Part shown: one piece after another, positions 7,229-16,513 of the stretch
How the letters are laid out: the number at the start of each line of letters is the position of its first letter
Position numbering within the stretch: the stretch's first letter is position 1
Virus record (IMG/VR): IMGVR_UViG_3300006165_000005
Span: 1 to 58,298 of that record
DNA: 58,298 nucleotides
Source: a virus
Direction: 5' to 3' (one strand)
Made by a program: the position numbers and the translations under genes
The notes under the pieces: model-generated
Database searches by the model: none
Told to the model about the DNA's origin: nothing
The model's input: the letters and a program-made list of their open reading frames with translations, nothing else

Positions 7229-8743
7229 TTAAGAAGGTGGGTTACCAAAATAATTAGCCTGACTAACAACTTGGAAATTTATTGCCTCCCGGTAACTGTT
7301 AACCTCTAGATTGGAAGTGGCTTTTAAGTCTATAAAATACTCATTAGGTATCATATCCCCAGTGTCGATAATAAAGTAGTTTTGGTTGTATGCACGACTA
7401 ACTTTACTCCATGGGTGTGTTTCTACTTGTTGTGTACCTTGTTTAACAAATACCCTATACTCTAAATCAGACACATCCACATTAACATTAACCGTATATG
7501 GTTTTCTTGCTGATACTATAATTTTTCTAACATCACCACCTACTATTTTTTCAGCCTTTTTTAAACCACTAAAAGAATAACCATAAGTTTTAGGTTCACC
7601 CACATTGGTCCCTATATTAAAATACTCACTATTGGATTTTAATGTGAACTTGTTGGTTACTTTATCTTTACACACACCATTTATTTCTACGTTTGACCAT
7701 TGGTCTCTAAATAAACAAGGTGTGGTGTAGGTATCACAATCTATACTAAAACAAGTACAGTAAACACCTTTAGTAACTTTGGATATATTGGTGGATGTTA
7801 GTGCTGAAACAATATTATTACTATTGTCGTATATGGTAACACTAGGCAAAGAGTCTAAATCTACTGGGTGACCACCGGCATTCACATACAAGTATAAACA
7901 ATTAGTCTTTCCTTCATAAAAATTCGCTCTAGAGTCTTCTATAGTATCATCATAATTACTTTCTAGATAAGGTTCATAAAATGTTTGTGTGTATTTTGTG
8001 TAAAACCCTACCGAATAACTTTCTGTTAACCCTGTCATATTTTCATACCTAGCAAAAAACGAAATACCGTACCCACAATCATCAGGAGTACCACCACTTA
8101 ATATGTTATTAATTTCTGCTGACATATCAAACACAATATTCTCATTACCGTTATCGAAATGTTGTGTATCTATAATAGAAACAGCTGGTGCTCCACCGTT
8201 ATTATAAATTCCTGGATATAACCACGACTGTAAGGTGGTAGCTTTAAAATAGTTACTTGGTCTTTCTGAATAACTTTTGTCCGTTTTCATCGCTTGGAAA
8301 TCCCATGAAGATTTGTAGTCGTACCCTACACCCTCGTCCCAACATGCTGTAGTCGCTGAAACATGAACATTATCCACTATTTTAAATAATAAAAGGTCAA
8401 AAGAAGTTGCTCTCATACGTGCAGAGGCATTTTCAGTATTTAAAAGTTCTGTATCAAAAAACGAAGTATTCACCATTCTTAGAGTATGTGTGGTAGCCGA
8501 ATTGCCACATCCACCCGCTACAACTATAGTACCATCAGCGTATTTACGTTTTAAATCCTGTAAATCCAAATCAAATATAAATCTTGAAAACTTAGATGAT
8601 GTACTTGTGGTACCCCCAGAAGAGTTTATTGAAGTATACCCACCACCATAATATAATTCAGTGACTGGATTTTTAGCAGTGTTTACCTCACTACCTTTTA
8701 CTATTGTATTATTTTTACTAAAATATGATTTATGTAGAGCCAT
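7229..8743 (-). CDS. Putative tail/fibre structural protein
   Basis: 504 residues, Ser/Thr/Tyr/Asp-rich and probably all-beta. There is no signal peptide or membrane helix. Residues ~50-260 could form a jelly-roll of the DNRLRE/carbohydrate-binding type, with strands such as RFIFDLDL and FDLLLFKI. The C-terminal ~200 residues look Ig-like, ending in a segment rich in Val and Tyr. It lies directly downstream of the gp5-like baseplate gene, so a baseplate or fibre role is likely. I do not recognise a specific T4 homologue. Confidence 0.6.
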   Translation of the reverse strand: MALHKSYFSKNNTIVKGSEVNTAKNPVTELYYGGGYTSINSSGGTTSTSSKFSRFIFDLDLQDLKRKYADGTIVVAGGCGNSATTHTLRMVNTSFFDTELLNTENASARMRATSFDLLLFKIVDNVHVSATTACWDEGVGYDYKSSWDFQAMKTDKSYSERPSNYFKATTLQSWLYPGIYNNGGAPAVSIIDTQHFDNGNENIVFDMSAEINNILSGGTPDDCGYGISFFARYENMTGLTESYSVGFYTKYTQTFYEPYLESNYDDTIEDSRANFYEGKTNCLYLYVNAGGHPVDLDSLPSVTIYDNSNNIVSALTSTNISKVTKGVYCTCFSIDCDTYTTPCLFRDQWSNVEINGVCKDKVTNKFTLKSNSEYFNIGTNVGEPKTYGYSFSGLKKAEKIVGGDVRKIIVSARKPYTVNVNVDVSDLEYRVFVKQGTQQVETHPWSKVSRAYNQNYFIIDTGDMIPNEYFIDLKATSNLEVNSYREAINFQVVSQANYFGNPPS

Positions 8744-8758
8744 TAAAATATCTTTAAC

Positions 8759-8766
8759 TATAAATA
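8759..8766 (-). promoter_or_regulatory. Putative late promoter box TATTTATA
   Basis: TATTTATA in gene orientation, 15 bases before the ATG at 8743, in the 24-base gap after the gp5-like gene. Confidence 0.5.
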
Positions 8767-8767
8767 G

Positions 8768-10441
8768 TTAGTTGATTCTAATATTCTGATTTAATATTTC
8801 TGTCCTCGCAGTATTTAAAGCCTCATCAATGTCACTTAGTGTTACATTACCTTCTTTAGGTTTATCAAATGGGGTCCCTTGGGGGAAATGATGACAGTGA
8901 CCTCTCATCCAGTCTCGCATCATTTCTAGAAGTAATACTAGTTGTTCTCCCCTTACTAAAGGTTCCATGTACTTGTCCTGGGTCTGTATTAGTGTTTTTT
9001 GGTCTATACCTGTTTTGTATGGTGATTGGTCGTAATTTGTTTTTGATTCTTTTGTCGGATTGTTATCACCTTTACTAGCAATTTTAGATGGGTACGCGAA
9101 TAATAATATTTTATCACTTAATAATGTCGCAACACCTTGTTCTTTATCGGGGTCGTCTTTTGCTTCTTCTAATTCAGTCTTTTTGATTTTTTCTACAGGT
9201 GATGGACTTAATTGTGAAAATACCAAGCCAAAACTATCATCTACACCTACCACCCCTTTAATTTGTGACTCTATTTGGACGGCTATTTTATTCCCAGTGG
9301 CTACAGCCTCTTGGAACCCTATTGTTGGTCTATAGTAAAAAGGCCATAAGTTACGTATGTCAGTACTCCCTGCTGGTGATTCAGTACCTGTACTTATTGG
9401 GCTATAGTTAAGGAAATTTTTTGACCACCCACCACTAACTGATGGTACTGAATCCAAAAATCCGTTTCCGGCTGGACCACTACCATTCGCTTCATTTATA
9501 AATTTATCTATTAAATACGTTACCCCACTCATTGGTTGTGGTCCGAACGATAATTCTACTAATGGTTTTGTGTCCCAAGAACTTAAAATGTTTGTAGTTT
9601 TACCAATATCTTTACTTGATAAGGCTCTTGGTATCTCTATCTCACCATTAGCTGTTACTTCCCATAATTTAACATTCCCGTAAAAACCACCTACTTGACT
9701 AAGGTCGTCTATATCATACTCTATTAAATAATTAACTTCACCTACCTCCACTTCCGGTTCCTCATGTACCGTTTTCTCCATTTCTTTAGCTGTAATAAAA
9801 CTAGACAGTTGGAGCATGGTAACGTCATCGTTTTTTGTTGGGAACCATGGTGATTGTGTATTTGGTTTGAACTTACCTGCCCTAATAACCACCTCCCTAG
9901 AACCCAATATAATATCTGAATTATCTTTTCCGTCTATGGAAACGGTATTGGGGTTAGCAAAAGTACCATTTGATTTTTCGTTATTAGTTATAGCTTCACT
10001 TCCTTTATCTCTAGTTCCTTTAGAATACCCCTTTCTACCAGAACCATAATGTTCACCTAAAGCATCTGTACCACCTAAATGGTGTGGTTGTGAAATAGTT
10101 GAACCTACGTATACCCTATTCTGTTCTTTGTTGGAGTCTTGGTAAAACATAATAGGTACGTTGTCACTGACACTCGGTGAAACGTTTATATGTATGGGTA
10201 GTAGTGGTTGTGTAAGAAAAGGGTCATCTTTAGACCAATACATAGCTTCCACGCTAGAGTAACCCTTATCACTATAAGAAGTTTCGTAAGTAGAGTCAAC
10301 GTAATTCTGTGGTGTTTCACTTTTATATTCAAAATCAGCTACTAGTCTAATTCTCCCCGCTCTTATAGGGTCATTATTGTCTATACACACACCGAAGTAT
10401 ATGTTATTCTGTGGGTTAATTTTTTGCACTCCTTTAGCCAT
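8768..10441 (-). CDS. gp5-like baseplate hub protein with N-terminal OB-fold
   Basis: 557 residues. Residues ~14-40 read FGVCIDNNDPIRAGRIRL, the signature of the OB domain of T4 gp5 and VgrG-type spike proteins (D-P-x-x-x-GR-hydrophobic). It is followed by a downstream strand before RVYVGS, at the usual spacing. No lysozyme domain or clear gp5C triple-helix repeat is visible in the long middle part, so the lytic activity of T4 gp5 is probably absent. It overlaps the small gene at 10434 by 8 bases. Baseplate placement is by family resemblance; the rest of the protein is unassigned. Confidence 0.65.
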   Translation of the reverse strand: MAKGVQKINPQNNIYFGVCIDNNDPIRAGRIRLVADFEYKSETPQNYVDSTYETSYSDKGYSSVEAMYWSKDDPFLTQPLLPIHINVSPSVSDNVPIMFYQDSNKEQNRVYVGSTISQPHHLGGTDALGEHYGSGRKGYSKGTRDKGSEAITNNEKSNGTFANPNTVSIDGKDNSDIILGSREVVIRAGKFKPNTQSPWFPTKNDDVTMLQLSSFITAKEMEKTVHEEPEVEVGEVNYLIEYDIDDLSQVGGFYGNVKLWEVTANGEIEIPRALSSKDIGKTTNILSSWDTKPLVELSFGPQPMSGVTYLIDKFINEANGSGPAGNGFLDSVPSVSGGWSKNFLNYSPISTGTESPAGSTDIRNLWPFYYRPTIGFQEAVATGNKIAVQIESQIKGVVGVDDSFGLVFSQLSPSPVEKIKKTELEEAKDDPDKEQGVATLLSDKILLFAYPSKIASKGDNNPTKESKTNYDQSPYKTGIDQKTLIQTQDKYMEPLVRGEQLVLLLEMMRDWMRGHCHHFPQGTPFDKPKEGNVTLSDIDEALNTARTEILNQNIRIN

Positions 10442-10649
10442 TATCTTCTGTTAGTCTTGCTCTACCTTTTAACTCGTTATAGACTTTAAAATAAGCTTCC
10501 TCCACAAAATCCAAATGTTTACTTAGTTTAACTAGTAACTCTTTGGTTTCATCAAATTCATTTTTTAAAGTATCTGCAGCTTCTAATAAATCTTTATTAG
10601 TCTTATCTTTATGTTCCTCTATTATATTTTGTAATTTGTTTTTTTCCAT
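10434..10649 (-). CDS. Small coiled-coil protein
   Basis: 71 residues, almost entirely amphipathic helix (heptad-like Leu/Lys/Glu pattern from residue 5 to about 62). It sits between two putative baseplate genes, overlaps the gp5-like gene by 8 bases and starts 2 bases after the stop of the 639-residue gene. It probably assists tail assembly as a small chaperone or connector. No family recognised. Confidence 0.55.
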   Translation of the reverse strand: MEKNKLQNIIEEHKDKTNKDLLEAADTLKNEFDETKELLVKLSKHLDFVEEAYFKVYNELKGRARLTEDNG

Positions 10650-10650
10650 A

Positions 10651-12570
10651 TTAAGCTGTTAATCCTGTACCTTGTCCTTTATCGGTAGTACCAATACCTC
10701 CTGGTGTTTTAACTGTCATGGGGTAAATCCCAACTTTTGTGACAGCATTAGTATCAAACTCCTTTGTTCTCCCATCTTCATAAGCCATTAATGCTGTAAC
10801 ATACTCATTAGGTGACCCATCTGGGTTATCCGACACATCTATTCCAGATTCTTCTAAATTTTCTAAAGTATTAAGAACCGCTCTAGTTTTAGAATAGCCT
10901 GGACGTGCAGAAGTTGCAAATCTTAAAGTACTAGGCACGTTCAATCCACCCCCAGGGGGTAAAGGAATTTTTAGTAACCTCATAATACTATCCAATATAC
11001 TTTTACAGTTCATTAAATTATCTATCATTTCCAATACTGTGGTTAATAAAGTAATTAATGATTGTATTATCTGCATTTGTTTCATCATTTGTTCCCCCAT
11101 TATTTGACTGGTTAAGTAATCTATTAATTGTAATATGAATTTTTTTACTTCATCGTATAAAATCTTTATTAATAAATCTTTTAATCTTTTTATGATTCTT
11201 TTAACCAACCTAATAAATTCTTTTAGGAACTCTTCTTTGTTTATGGAGCTCATCGTGTTCCCTATAGCCACCCAAGCTGTCACTATGGGTAATATTATCT
11301 TTGGTGTTAGGATTAAACTGACTAATATTTTAGGTAATTGTTTTATAATATCTAAATTAATATTCAAATCCAAATTAGGTATGTTAATACCAAAACCATT
11401 TATATTGTTATTTAGTGCTTGTTCAATCTTAATATTTTCTACTGTTGGGTCAGATTCACCCAGTAAGGACTCTAGTGCCGAATTAATCCCGTCCACATCG
11501 ACAGGTTTTTCTATATTATCACAATCTTCAAACCTAATCATCCCTTTCATTCTTAGATTCGCTAAATCATATATGTGTCTAAGGTCTTGTGGTCCAAACT
11601 CAAACAAGTTAGTGTCCACATCATCGTCAGATAAATGGCCGGTACCTGAAACATTAACTTCATTACCTAAACCCACATCATCATCACCACATAAACCTAA
11701 AATTCTTTTAATTATTTCCCAAAACTTACCATCTAATTCCAACTCTAAAGGTGTTTTACCTAACTGTATAGATACCACACCTTCTAATATTTCAAAAAGC
11801 ATAGCCATAAAATTAGTCTTTCCAAACATATCTATAGAATCAAAATAATCTCTTATAAATTCGGTTAACTTATAGTTATTTTCTCCCGGTGCTCCTTTCC
11901 ATGGGGTAGCATTCGCTGGCACTGTAGGTCCTGTGGAAAATGACCCATCTCTACCATATGGTCTTATAGTTAAACTTGTGGTACCGTCATAAACAATATC
12001 AAACAGTTTATTGGTGGAGGCCCCGTAAATGGTAAATGTACCAGAAGGGTTGGATATAACATCATACAATTGTTTATTCATTGCAAAAGGGACACTACCC
12101 ACAGACATAGATTCTTTTTCATAAAGAAACTTACCTGGTGTGTCTGATGGTGAAACCTTAAGTAACTCCATAATATCAACCCCTCTAATGTCTAGAACGA
12201 TATCATTAGCGTTTGGATTCCCTAATACTGGTCCATCCGCGGCTGGGATTTCAAAATCTAGATTACAATTCAAAAAGTTTAGAAGTTCTTCAAATATAAT
12301 TTCTTTAATCTCAGGATTCATTTTACCAATACCCGTAGTTATCTTTTTTCTTACCCTTTTAACAGCATCTTTCCCACCACCTACTTGAATAAGGTCCATC
12401 AAATAAGGTATAAGGTTATTAGATTTATCTTTTATATTATCGTAGGAGTCCATTATACTCCTTATTTGTTGTTGTTTTTTTTCCTTACCTTCTTTTATTT
12501 TTTTAAACGTGGATAGGTTTTGGAATCTGGTAACAATACTTGATTTGGCTTCTTGATTATCTGTAGGCAT
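10651..12570 (-). CDS. Putative baseplate/tail protein with long hydrophobic helical region
   Basis: 639 residues. The N-terminal ~80 residues are charged and helical and the middle is mixed alpha/beta. Residues ~400-540 contain strongly hydrophobic helices, including ILVSLILTPKIILPIVTAW, which could span a membrane, followed by Ile/Leu/Lys amphipathic helices. The C-terminal ~90 residues are Gly/Thr-rich. It is the second gene of the operon below the 122-residue gene, with a one-base overlap. Position among baseplate genes suggests a structural role. The hydrophobic core could help membrane contact during infection, but this is speculation. Confidence 0.55.
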   Translation of the reverse strand: MPTDNQEAKSSIVTRFQNLSTFKKIKEGKEKKQQQIRSIMDSYDNIKDKSNNLIPYLMDLIQVGGGKDAVKRVRKKITTGIGKMNPEIKEIIFEELLNFLNCNLDFEIPAADGPVLGNPNANDIVLDIRGVDIMELLKVSPSDTPGKFLYEKESMSVGSVPFAMNKQLYDVISNPSGTFTIYGASTNKLFDIVYDGTTSLTIRPYGRDGSFSTGPTVPANATPWKGAPGENNYKLTEFIRDYFDSIDMFGKTNFMAMLFEILEGVVSIQLGKTPLELELDGKFWEIIKRILGLCGDDDVGLGNEVNVSGTGHLSDDDVDTNLFEFGPQDLRHIYDLANLRMKGMIRFEDCDNIEKPVDVDGINSALESLLGESDPTVENIKIEQALNNNINGFGINIPNLDLNINLDIIKQLPKILVSLILTPKIILPIVTAWVAIGNTMSSINKEEFLKEFIRLVKRIIKRLKDLLIKILYDEVKKFILQLIDYLTSQIMGEQMMKQMQIIQSLITLLTTVLEMIDNLMNCKSILDSIMRLLKIPLPPGGGLNVPSTLRFATSARPGYSKTRAVLNTLENLEESGIDVSDNPDGSPNEYVTALMAYEDGRTKEFDTNAVTKVGIYPMTVKTPGGIGTTDKGQGTGLTA

Positions 12571-12938
12571 TACATTGTGTATTTAGTGTCTTCTTTATCT
12601 TCCGACTCTTTATTTAACAATGCGTTTAAAGCGTCTTTGTCGTCTAGTGAAAAACTAAATGGTGTCTCACCACCCTCTGAATCTTTTAGTGTTAGATTTG
12701 ATTGGATTTTTGATAGTTGAATCTTTTTCTCTATTGTGGAGTCCACTATTTTTTGTTGTTCTTTTATAACAGGACCTAACAATTGTAAGTCTTCTGGACC
12801 ATGCATAAAAGTTAGCATTTTGTTCTGAATTCTAATAGCTGTGTTCCTTTGTTCTACACACTCATTATAAATCTCCTGTAATAAAGCTAAAACACTATTC
12901 GTGTCTAATGTAATTTGTTTTTTCTTAGGTCTTGGCAT
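12570..12938 (-). CDS. Small helical hypothetical protein
   Basis: 122 residues. The N-terminus is basic (MPRPKKK), followed by two long helices (about residues 15-45 and 52-85) and an acidic tail. It overlaps the next gene by one base, so it is translationally coupled to the 639-residue tail protein. No known motif. Its position downstream of the gp55-like gene might recall T4 gp33, but I see no sequence resemblance to gp33. Confidence 0.5.
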   Translation of the reverse strand: MPRPKKKQITLDTNSVLALLQEIYNECVEQRNTAIRIQNKMLTFMHGPEDLQLLGPVIKEQQKIVDSTIEKKIQLSKIQSNLTLKDSEGGETPFSFSLDDKDALNALLNKESEDKEDTKYTM

Positions 12939-12957
12939 TTTGTCATATTTTTATAAC

Positions 12958-12965
12958 AATAAATA
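12958..12965 (-). promoter_or_regulatory. Variant late box TATTTATT
   Basis: TATTTATT in gene orientation, 19 bases before the ATG at 12938 and at the head of the tail-gene operon. It differs from the TATTTATA boxes at the last base. Confidence 0.35.
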
Positions 12966-12974
12966 TTTGCAACC

Positions 12975-13673
12975 CTACTTCCTAAGTGTCTCTACTAAAG
13001 ATTTATATATTACTTTATATTTTTTTAAAGCATTTCTTATTTCTTTGGTAGTTAATCCGGTCATTTCTCTTAGAGATAGGAGTATTAAGTTTTTATTAAA
13101 TTTATTACCTTTTCCGTGTACAAAAATAGCTTCGTAGTTTACAAACACGTCCACTAAAGCTAATCCTATTTTTTCTTCATTCTCGTTAAGGTCATTTTCT
13201 TCCATGAACTCCTCAATCTGTATTATTAACTTTTTAGTAAGTTCATTAGGTTCTAACCCATCTTTATGCATATAATAAACCATGTCATCCCTTTCCTGTA
13301 TACTACTGGAGATGTCCTCATAGGATATGTTTCTAATCATTTCTTTCCTATCTTTTATTATCTGACCCATTAGGTAATTCTTACATATGGTCCCAAAATA
13401 AGAATAAGCTTTTTTATTTTTTTCTGGTTTAAACTTTTCAGCTTTTGTAATTAAGAAAGAAAGTGTGTCAGCGTGAATATCTCTAAATTCTAAACCTTTT
13501 CTATATAATTTATACCTTCTAATAATAGAGTCAATCATTTTATTTAGTGGAGCATATAGATAATCTTTATATATCCTATCTTTTTCAGTCCAAGTACTGG
13601 CTGTTAGAAACATTCTAACAGCGTACTCTTGTTCTTGACCGAAATATACTTTTTGGGTTGACTTACGGGGCAT
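12975..13673 (-). CDS. gp55-like late RNA polymerase sigma factor
   Basis: 232 residues. Residues ~35-112 show the sigma-70 region-2-like pattern of T4 gp55: an amphipathic Y..L..PLNKMID helix, an aspartate-rich DIHADTL turn, then FKPEK..KAYSYFGTICKN and a basic helix (IIKDRKEM). T4 gp55 replaces host sigma on RNA polymerase and recognises the late promoter box; the TATTTATA boxes in this genome may be its target (inference). The C-terminal part has a helical segment ending LTTKEIRNALKKY, helix-turn-helix-like. It lies just upstream (in transcription) of tail genes and downstream of the glycan cluster. Confidence 0.65.
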   Translation of the reverse strand: MPRKSTQKVYFGQEQEYAVRMFLTASTWTEKDRIYKDYLYAPLNKMIDSIIRRYKLYRKGLEFRDIHADTLSFLITKAEKFKPEKNKKAYSYFGTICKNYLMGQIIKDRKEMIRNISYEDISSSIQERDDMVYYMHKDGLEPNELTKKLIIQIEEFMEENDLNENEEKIGLALVDVFVNYEAIFVHGKGNKFNKNLILLSLREMTGLTTKEIRNALKKYKVIYKSLVETLRK

Positions 13674-13683
13674 TATATAGGTT

Positions 13684-14556
13684 TTACTCAGCTGTTTCTT
13701 CTGTCTTTGGTTGTATTTCTTTTACAGAACCACCAACAGAATCTACGCTAACATTTTTTATTTCACCATTATCAGTGTATTTGACTTTTCTATCAGCTTT
13801 AAAGAAGTACTCTTTTTTAGCTGTGTCCATCCAAAACTTTGCTTCCTCTGGCATTAATTTATCACTACTGTGGTTTTTATATTCCCAGAATAACGATTCC
13901 ACTCTCATGTTTGTATGTTTATAACCTACTTTAGGTATTGACATAATTTGTAAGTCATTATAGGTAGCTCTTAATAAAAATTCGTAAACAAATGTAAGTT
14001 TCATAGAACTTTTAAATCCACCTATAGCTTCGAAGTCTTCTTTTTTCATCGCCATACCACTAGTTTGGAAATTTTGGTAATTTAATAGAGCTGTGTTATC
14101 TAGAAAACCTAATTTATCTGAGAATTTCATAGCCCATAGTGCTTCATTGGTGAAACTTATAAACTGACCAGCTTCATCCACATCCACAACTAAAGGTAAG
14201 AAGATTGATGCTTTCTTATAAGCGTTTTTATATTTTTCTATATTTTTAAACCATATTGTAGAGTACTCATCGTCGAATTCTAAAATAGAGAACCATGTAG
14301 TTTTTAATTGGCTTACACCATAATTTATTTGTGAACAAAAGTCTAGGTCACCTTCATTTATCATGTATTCCACATTTAGTTCACCAAAATCATATGCTTC
14401 CATAAATGATTTTACTTCTTCACAATCACAGTGAATTATAGCTACCTTTTCAGGTTTAATTGTATTTTCTTGAATACTTTTAATTGACTTGCTAAACCAG
14501 TCATTAAAGTTTCCTTCTATTGTATGTACGGGTATTAAAACAGTTATATCTTTCAT
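13684..14556 (-). CDS. Family 2-type glycosyltransferase
   Basis: 290 residues. The GT-A fold start is clear: ITVLIPVHT at 4-12, then a nucleotide-sugar domain ending in ILEFDDEY (DxD-type Asp95-Asp96) and a WAMKFSD / SGMAMKKEDFEAIGGF acceptor half typical of GT2. It would transfer a sugar from a nucleotide donor to a glycan in the cytoplasm. The ~50 C-terminal residues form a charged tail without GT motifs. It lies 4 bases from the upstream glycosyltransferase gene, in the same operon. Donor and acceptor cannot be told from sequence. Confidence 0.75.
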   Translation of the reverse strand: MKDITVLIPVHTIEGNFNDWFSKSIKSIQENTIKPEKVAIIHCDCEEVKSFMEAYDFGELNVEYMINEGDLDFCSQINYGVSQLKTTWFSILEFDDEYSTIWFKNIEKYKNAYKKASIFLPLVVDVDEAGQFISFTNEALWAMKFSDKLGFLDNTALLNYQNFQTSGMAMKKEDFEAIGGFKSSMKLTFVYEFLLRATYNDLQIMSIPKVGYKHTNMRVESLFWEYKNHSSDKLMPEEAKFWMDTAKKEYFFKADRKVKYTDNGEIKNVSVDSVGGSVKEIQPKTEETAE

Positions 14557-14559
14557 TTT

Positions 14560-15624
14560 TTATGCGTTTTGTGGTTGAGTAAATTTATCTAAATTTTGAA
14601 CTAGACCTTCTTTTCTAAGGTTAGCGTAATCTTCTATGAAGTTTTTTATATCTTCAGTTTCGTTTTCTTCTGAGTATTGTGCGTGTGTTTCTTCCATCGC
14701 GTCGTATAGTTCTTGTGGTATAGAGTCTTCTAACCAATTTTTAAAATAAGACGAAGTGATATCTACCATTTGATTTAATTCGTATGTCCAGAATCCATTT
14801 TTTTCTTCCATCCATCCTGGTTTCATGTTAGGTATTTTACCTATAACTGGTGTCCCACATTTCATAGATTCTAACGGGAATGTACCTAATCCTGAAATAT
14901 CATCTACCCAAACCGACAAACATGATTCACCTAATGCTTCAGCAAAATCTTCTCTTGATAAACCTCTCATATCTCTAAAAGTTACCCATCTATATTGTGG
15001 ATATTTAACGTAGAAAGTTTTAACTATCTTAGCTGTATCTCTAGGGTCTCTTGTATGGATAGCTATAATAGGTTTTTTTGGTTTATCGTCAGGTTTAAAA
15101 TAATCCGGGATAGACAATCTAAATGTAGATACGTCTAATCCAGGGAATACACTTTTTATGTGGTTCATAGATTCGTCACTAGTGGTTAAACATTTGTTAA
15201 CGTTAAATATTGGCCAACTTTGTCCTGGTTGTAGTGTTTCGAATATGTAATCATAAGATTGGCATAGTACCGCTCTTGCACAAGGCATTTCTTTTGTTTG
15301 TTCTAGTACATGACCAAAAACTTCTGGTACGATAACTAAATCTTGTGCTCCTACTTGTAGATTACCTTCTTCAATACAAGCGTGTGGTAATTGTGAATAT
15401 TCTTCACTTAACCACTCGGATACTCCTTGGTAGTCTTTTTTCTCGTGTAAGATACAAGCATCGTACCCTAAATCAGTTAATACTTTTACCATTCTGTAAT
15501 TGGTAATCACTGAAGCTCTTTGGACTCCTTTGGTGTCTTGTGTTAAAATAAATATTTTAAACGTTTGAGCTTCTAGTGAAGCGATTGCTTGTTGCATCTT
15601 TTGTAATTGTTCTGTTTGCTCCAT
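14560..15624 (-). CDS. GT-B type glycosyltransferase (GT4-like)
   Basis: 354 residues. The N-terminal ~20 residues form a Gln-rich helix. The C-terminal Rossmann half has the retaining GT4 signature GLGTFPLESMKCGTPVIG (residues 245-262), equivalent to the E-x7-E nucleotide-sugar binding region. The GPGGxG-like N-terminal loop is not obvious. It probably transfers a sugar from GDP- or UDP-sugar. It lies 4 bases upstream of the GT2 gene and 4 bases after the gene at 15628, a tightly packed operon. Specificity unknown. Confidence 0.7.
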   Translation of the reverse strand: MEQTEQLQKMQQAIASLEAQTFKIFILTQDTKGVQRASVITNYRMVKVLTDLGYDACILHEKKDYQGVSEWLSEEYSQLPHACIEEGNLQVGAQDLVIVPEVFGHVLEQTKEMPCARAVLCQSYDYIFETLQPGQSWPIFNVNKCLTTSDESMNHIKSVFPGLDVSTFRLSIPDYFKPDDKPKKPIIAIHTRDPRDTAKIVKTFYVKYPQYRWVTFRDMRGLSREDFAEALGESCLSVWVDDISGLGTFPLESMKCGTPVIGKIPNMKPGWMEEKNGFWTYELNQMVDITSSYFKNWLEDSIPQELYDAMEETHAQYSEENETEDIKNFIEDYANLRKEGLVQNLDKFTQPQNA

Positions 15625-15627
15625 TTT

Positions 15628-15957
15628 TTAATTTTTTTCTTTTATTATTTTATAATGTGATAATGTGTTGAATGCAAGTTTAAAGGGAATTGTTAGATTT
15701 TTCAAGCTATAAGACCCCATATCTTCATCTAATTCTTCAATAGACGTTAAAAGAGTATCAATCATCATCCTTAGTATCTCATAACGAGGGGCATTAATCT
15801 CGTAACCACTTATAGGGACACCATCTTCGTCTTTAGTCTTGTTCTGTTCTACTATCCTTATTAGATTTTCAAGTTCCTCAAAATCTATATAAAAATGTGC
15901 CCCAGCAATACCTAAACTAAATGTATCTTCTAAATTATACTTGTTTAAATCTGTCAT
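15628..15957 (-). CDS. Hypothetical protein in the glycan/PhoH operon
   Basis: 109 residues, acidic and helical, with no signal peptide. Its start overlaps the end of the HAD-like gene by 23 bases. Residues 15-27 (LGIAGAHFYIDFE) could be a beta hairpin before long helices. No family recognised; linkage to the HAD-like neighbour suggests a shared function. Confidence 0.5.
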   Translation of the reverse strand: MTDLNKYNLEDTFSLGIAGAHFYIDFEELENLIRIVEQNKTKDEDGVPISGYEINAPRYEILRMMIDTLLTSIEELDEDMGSYSLKNLTIPFKLAFNTLSHYKIIKEKN

Positions 15958-16504
15958 CTTCTAACTTTAATATATCTTTAAAGTAATCCAAAGTAATATC
16001 GGATTCACTATCTTTATTGTAAGGTTTATCTATTTTTATAGATAACTTACCCTCAGGTTTTTTATTCAAGATTAATTTATTATCTGTAATAAATATATCT
16101 GTTCTATCCCACAAATCGTCTATTGTTTGTATCGTATAAAACTCAATTCTTTCTACCAAAGCACCGTATTTAGCTAGGAAAAATAATGTAGCTGGTTTAG
16201 ATTTTTCAATTTCATCTGAAACTAGATAAATGTCATAATCTTCTCTTTTTTCCTTATAGAACTCATTTAAACTATTAAATACATGTTTTTCTGCTTCTGT
16301 ACCTGCACCAAATATTTCCATTGGGCATTCAACATATATAAATTCAAATAATTCTTCCTCAGTAGCAAAGTCAAACACGTCTAATAGGTTATCCGTTGAG
16401 GTTATATCTTTTTTACATTCTTTTTGTGTGTATTTTTCATACGTTTCGGCCATCTTTTTTAATACGTCCCTCAATACACCATTTATACTTATTGATATTC
16501 TCAT
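15935..16504 (-). CDS. HAD-superfamily-like protein with degenerate catalytic motif
   Basis: 189 residues. The layout follows a HAD phosphatase. The first strand is RISISINGVLRD at the motif I position, a threonine/serine strand is YLVSDE (Ser96), a lysine lies in KPATLFFL (Lys103), and an acidic strand is DIFITDN. In motif I the two aspartates of DxD are replaced by Ser6 and Asn8, so phosphate transfer by the usual mechanism is not expected. Family-known: many phage HAD proteins process nucleotides. Inferred here: a pseudo-enzyme or binding protein. It is 9 bases from phoH. Confidence 0.45.
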   Translation of the reverse strand: MRISISINGVLRDVLKKMAETYEKYTQKECKKDITSTDNLLDVFDFATEEELFEFIYVECPMEIFGAGTEAEKHVFNSLNEFYKEKREDYDIYLVSDEIEKSKPATLFFLAKYGALVERIEFYTIQTIDDLWDRTDIFITDNKLILNKKPEGKLSIKIDKPYNKDSESDITLDYFKDILKLEDDRFKQV

Positions 16505-16513
16505 ACTTCTAAA

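Noticed and set aside
12570-12938. gp33-like late coactivator next to gp55
   Set aside because: Length is similar but no sequence similarity is visible, and the operon is with tail genes.
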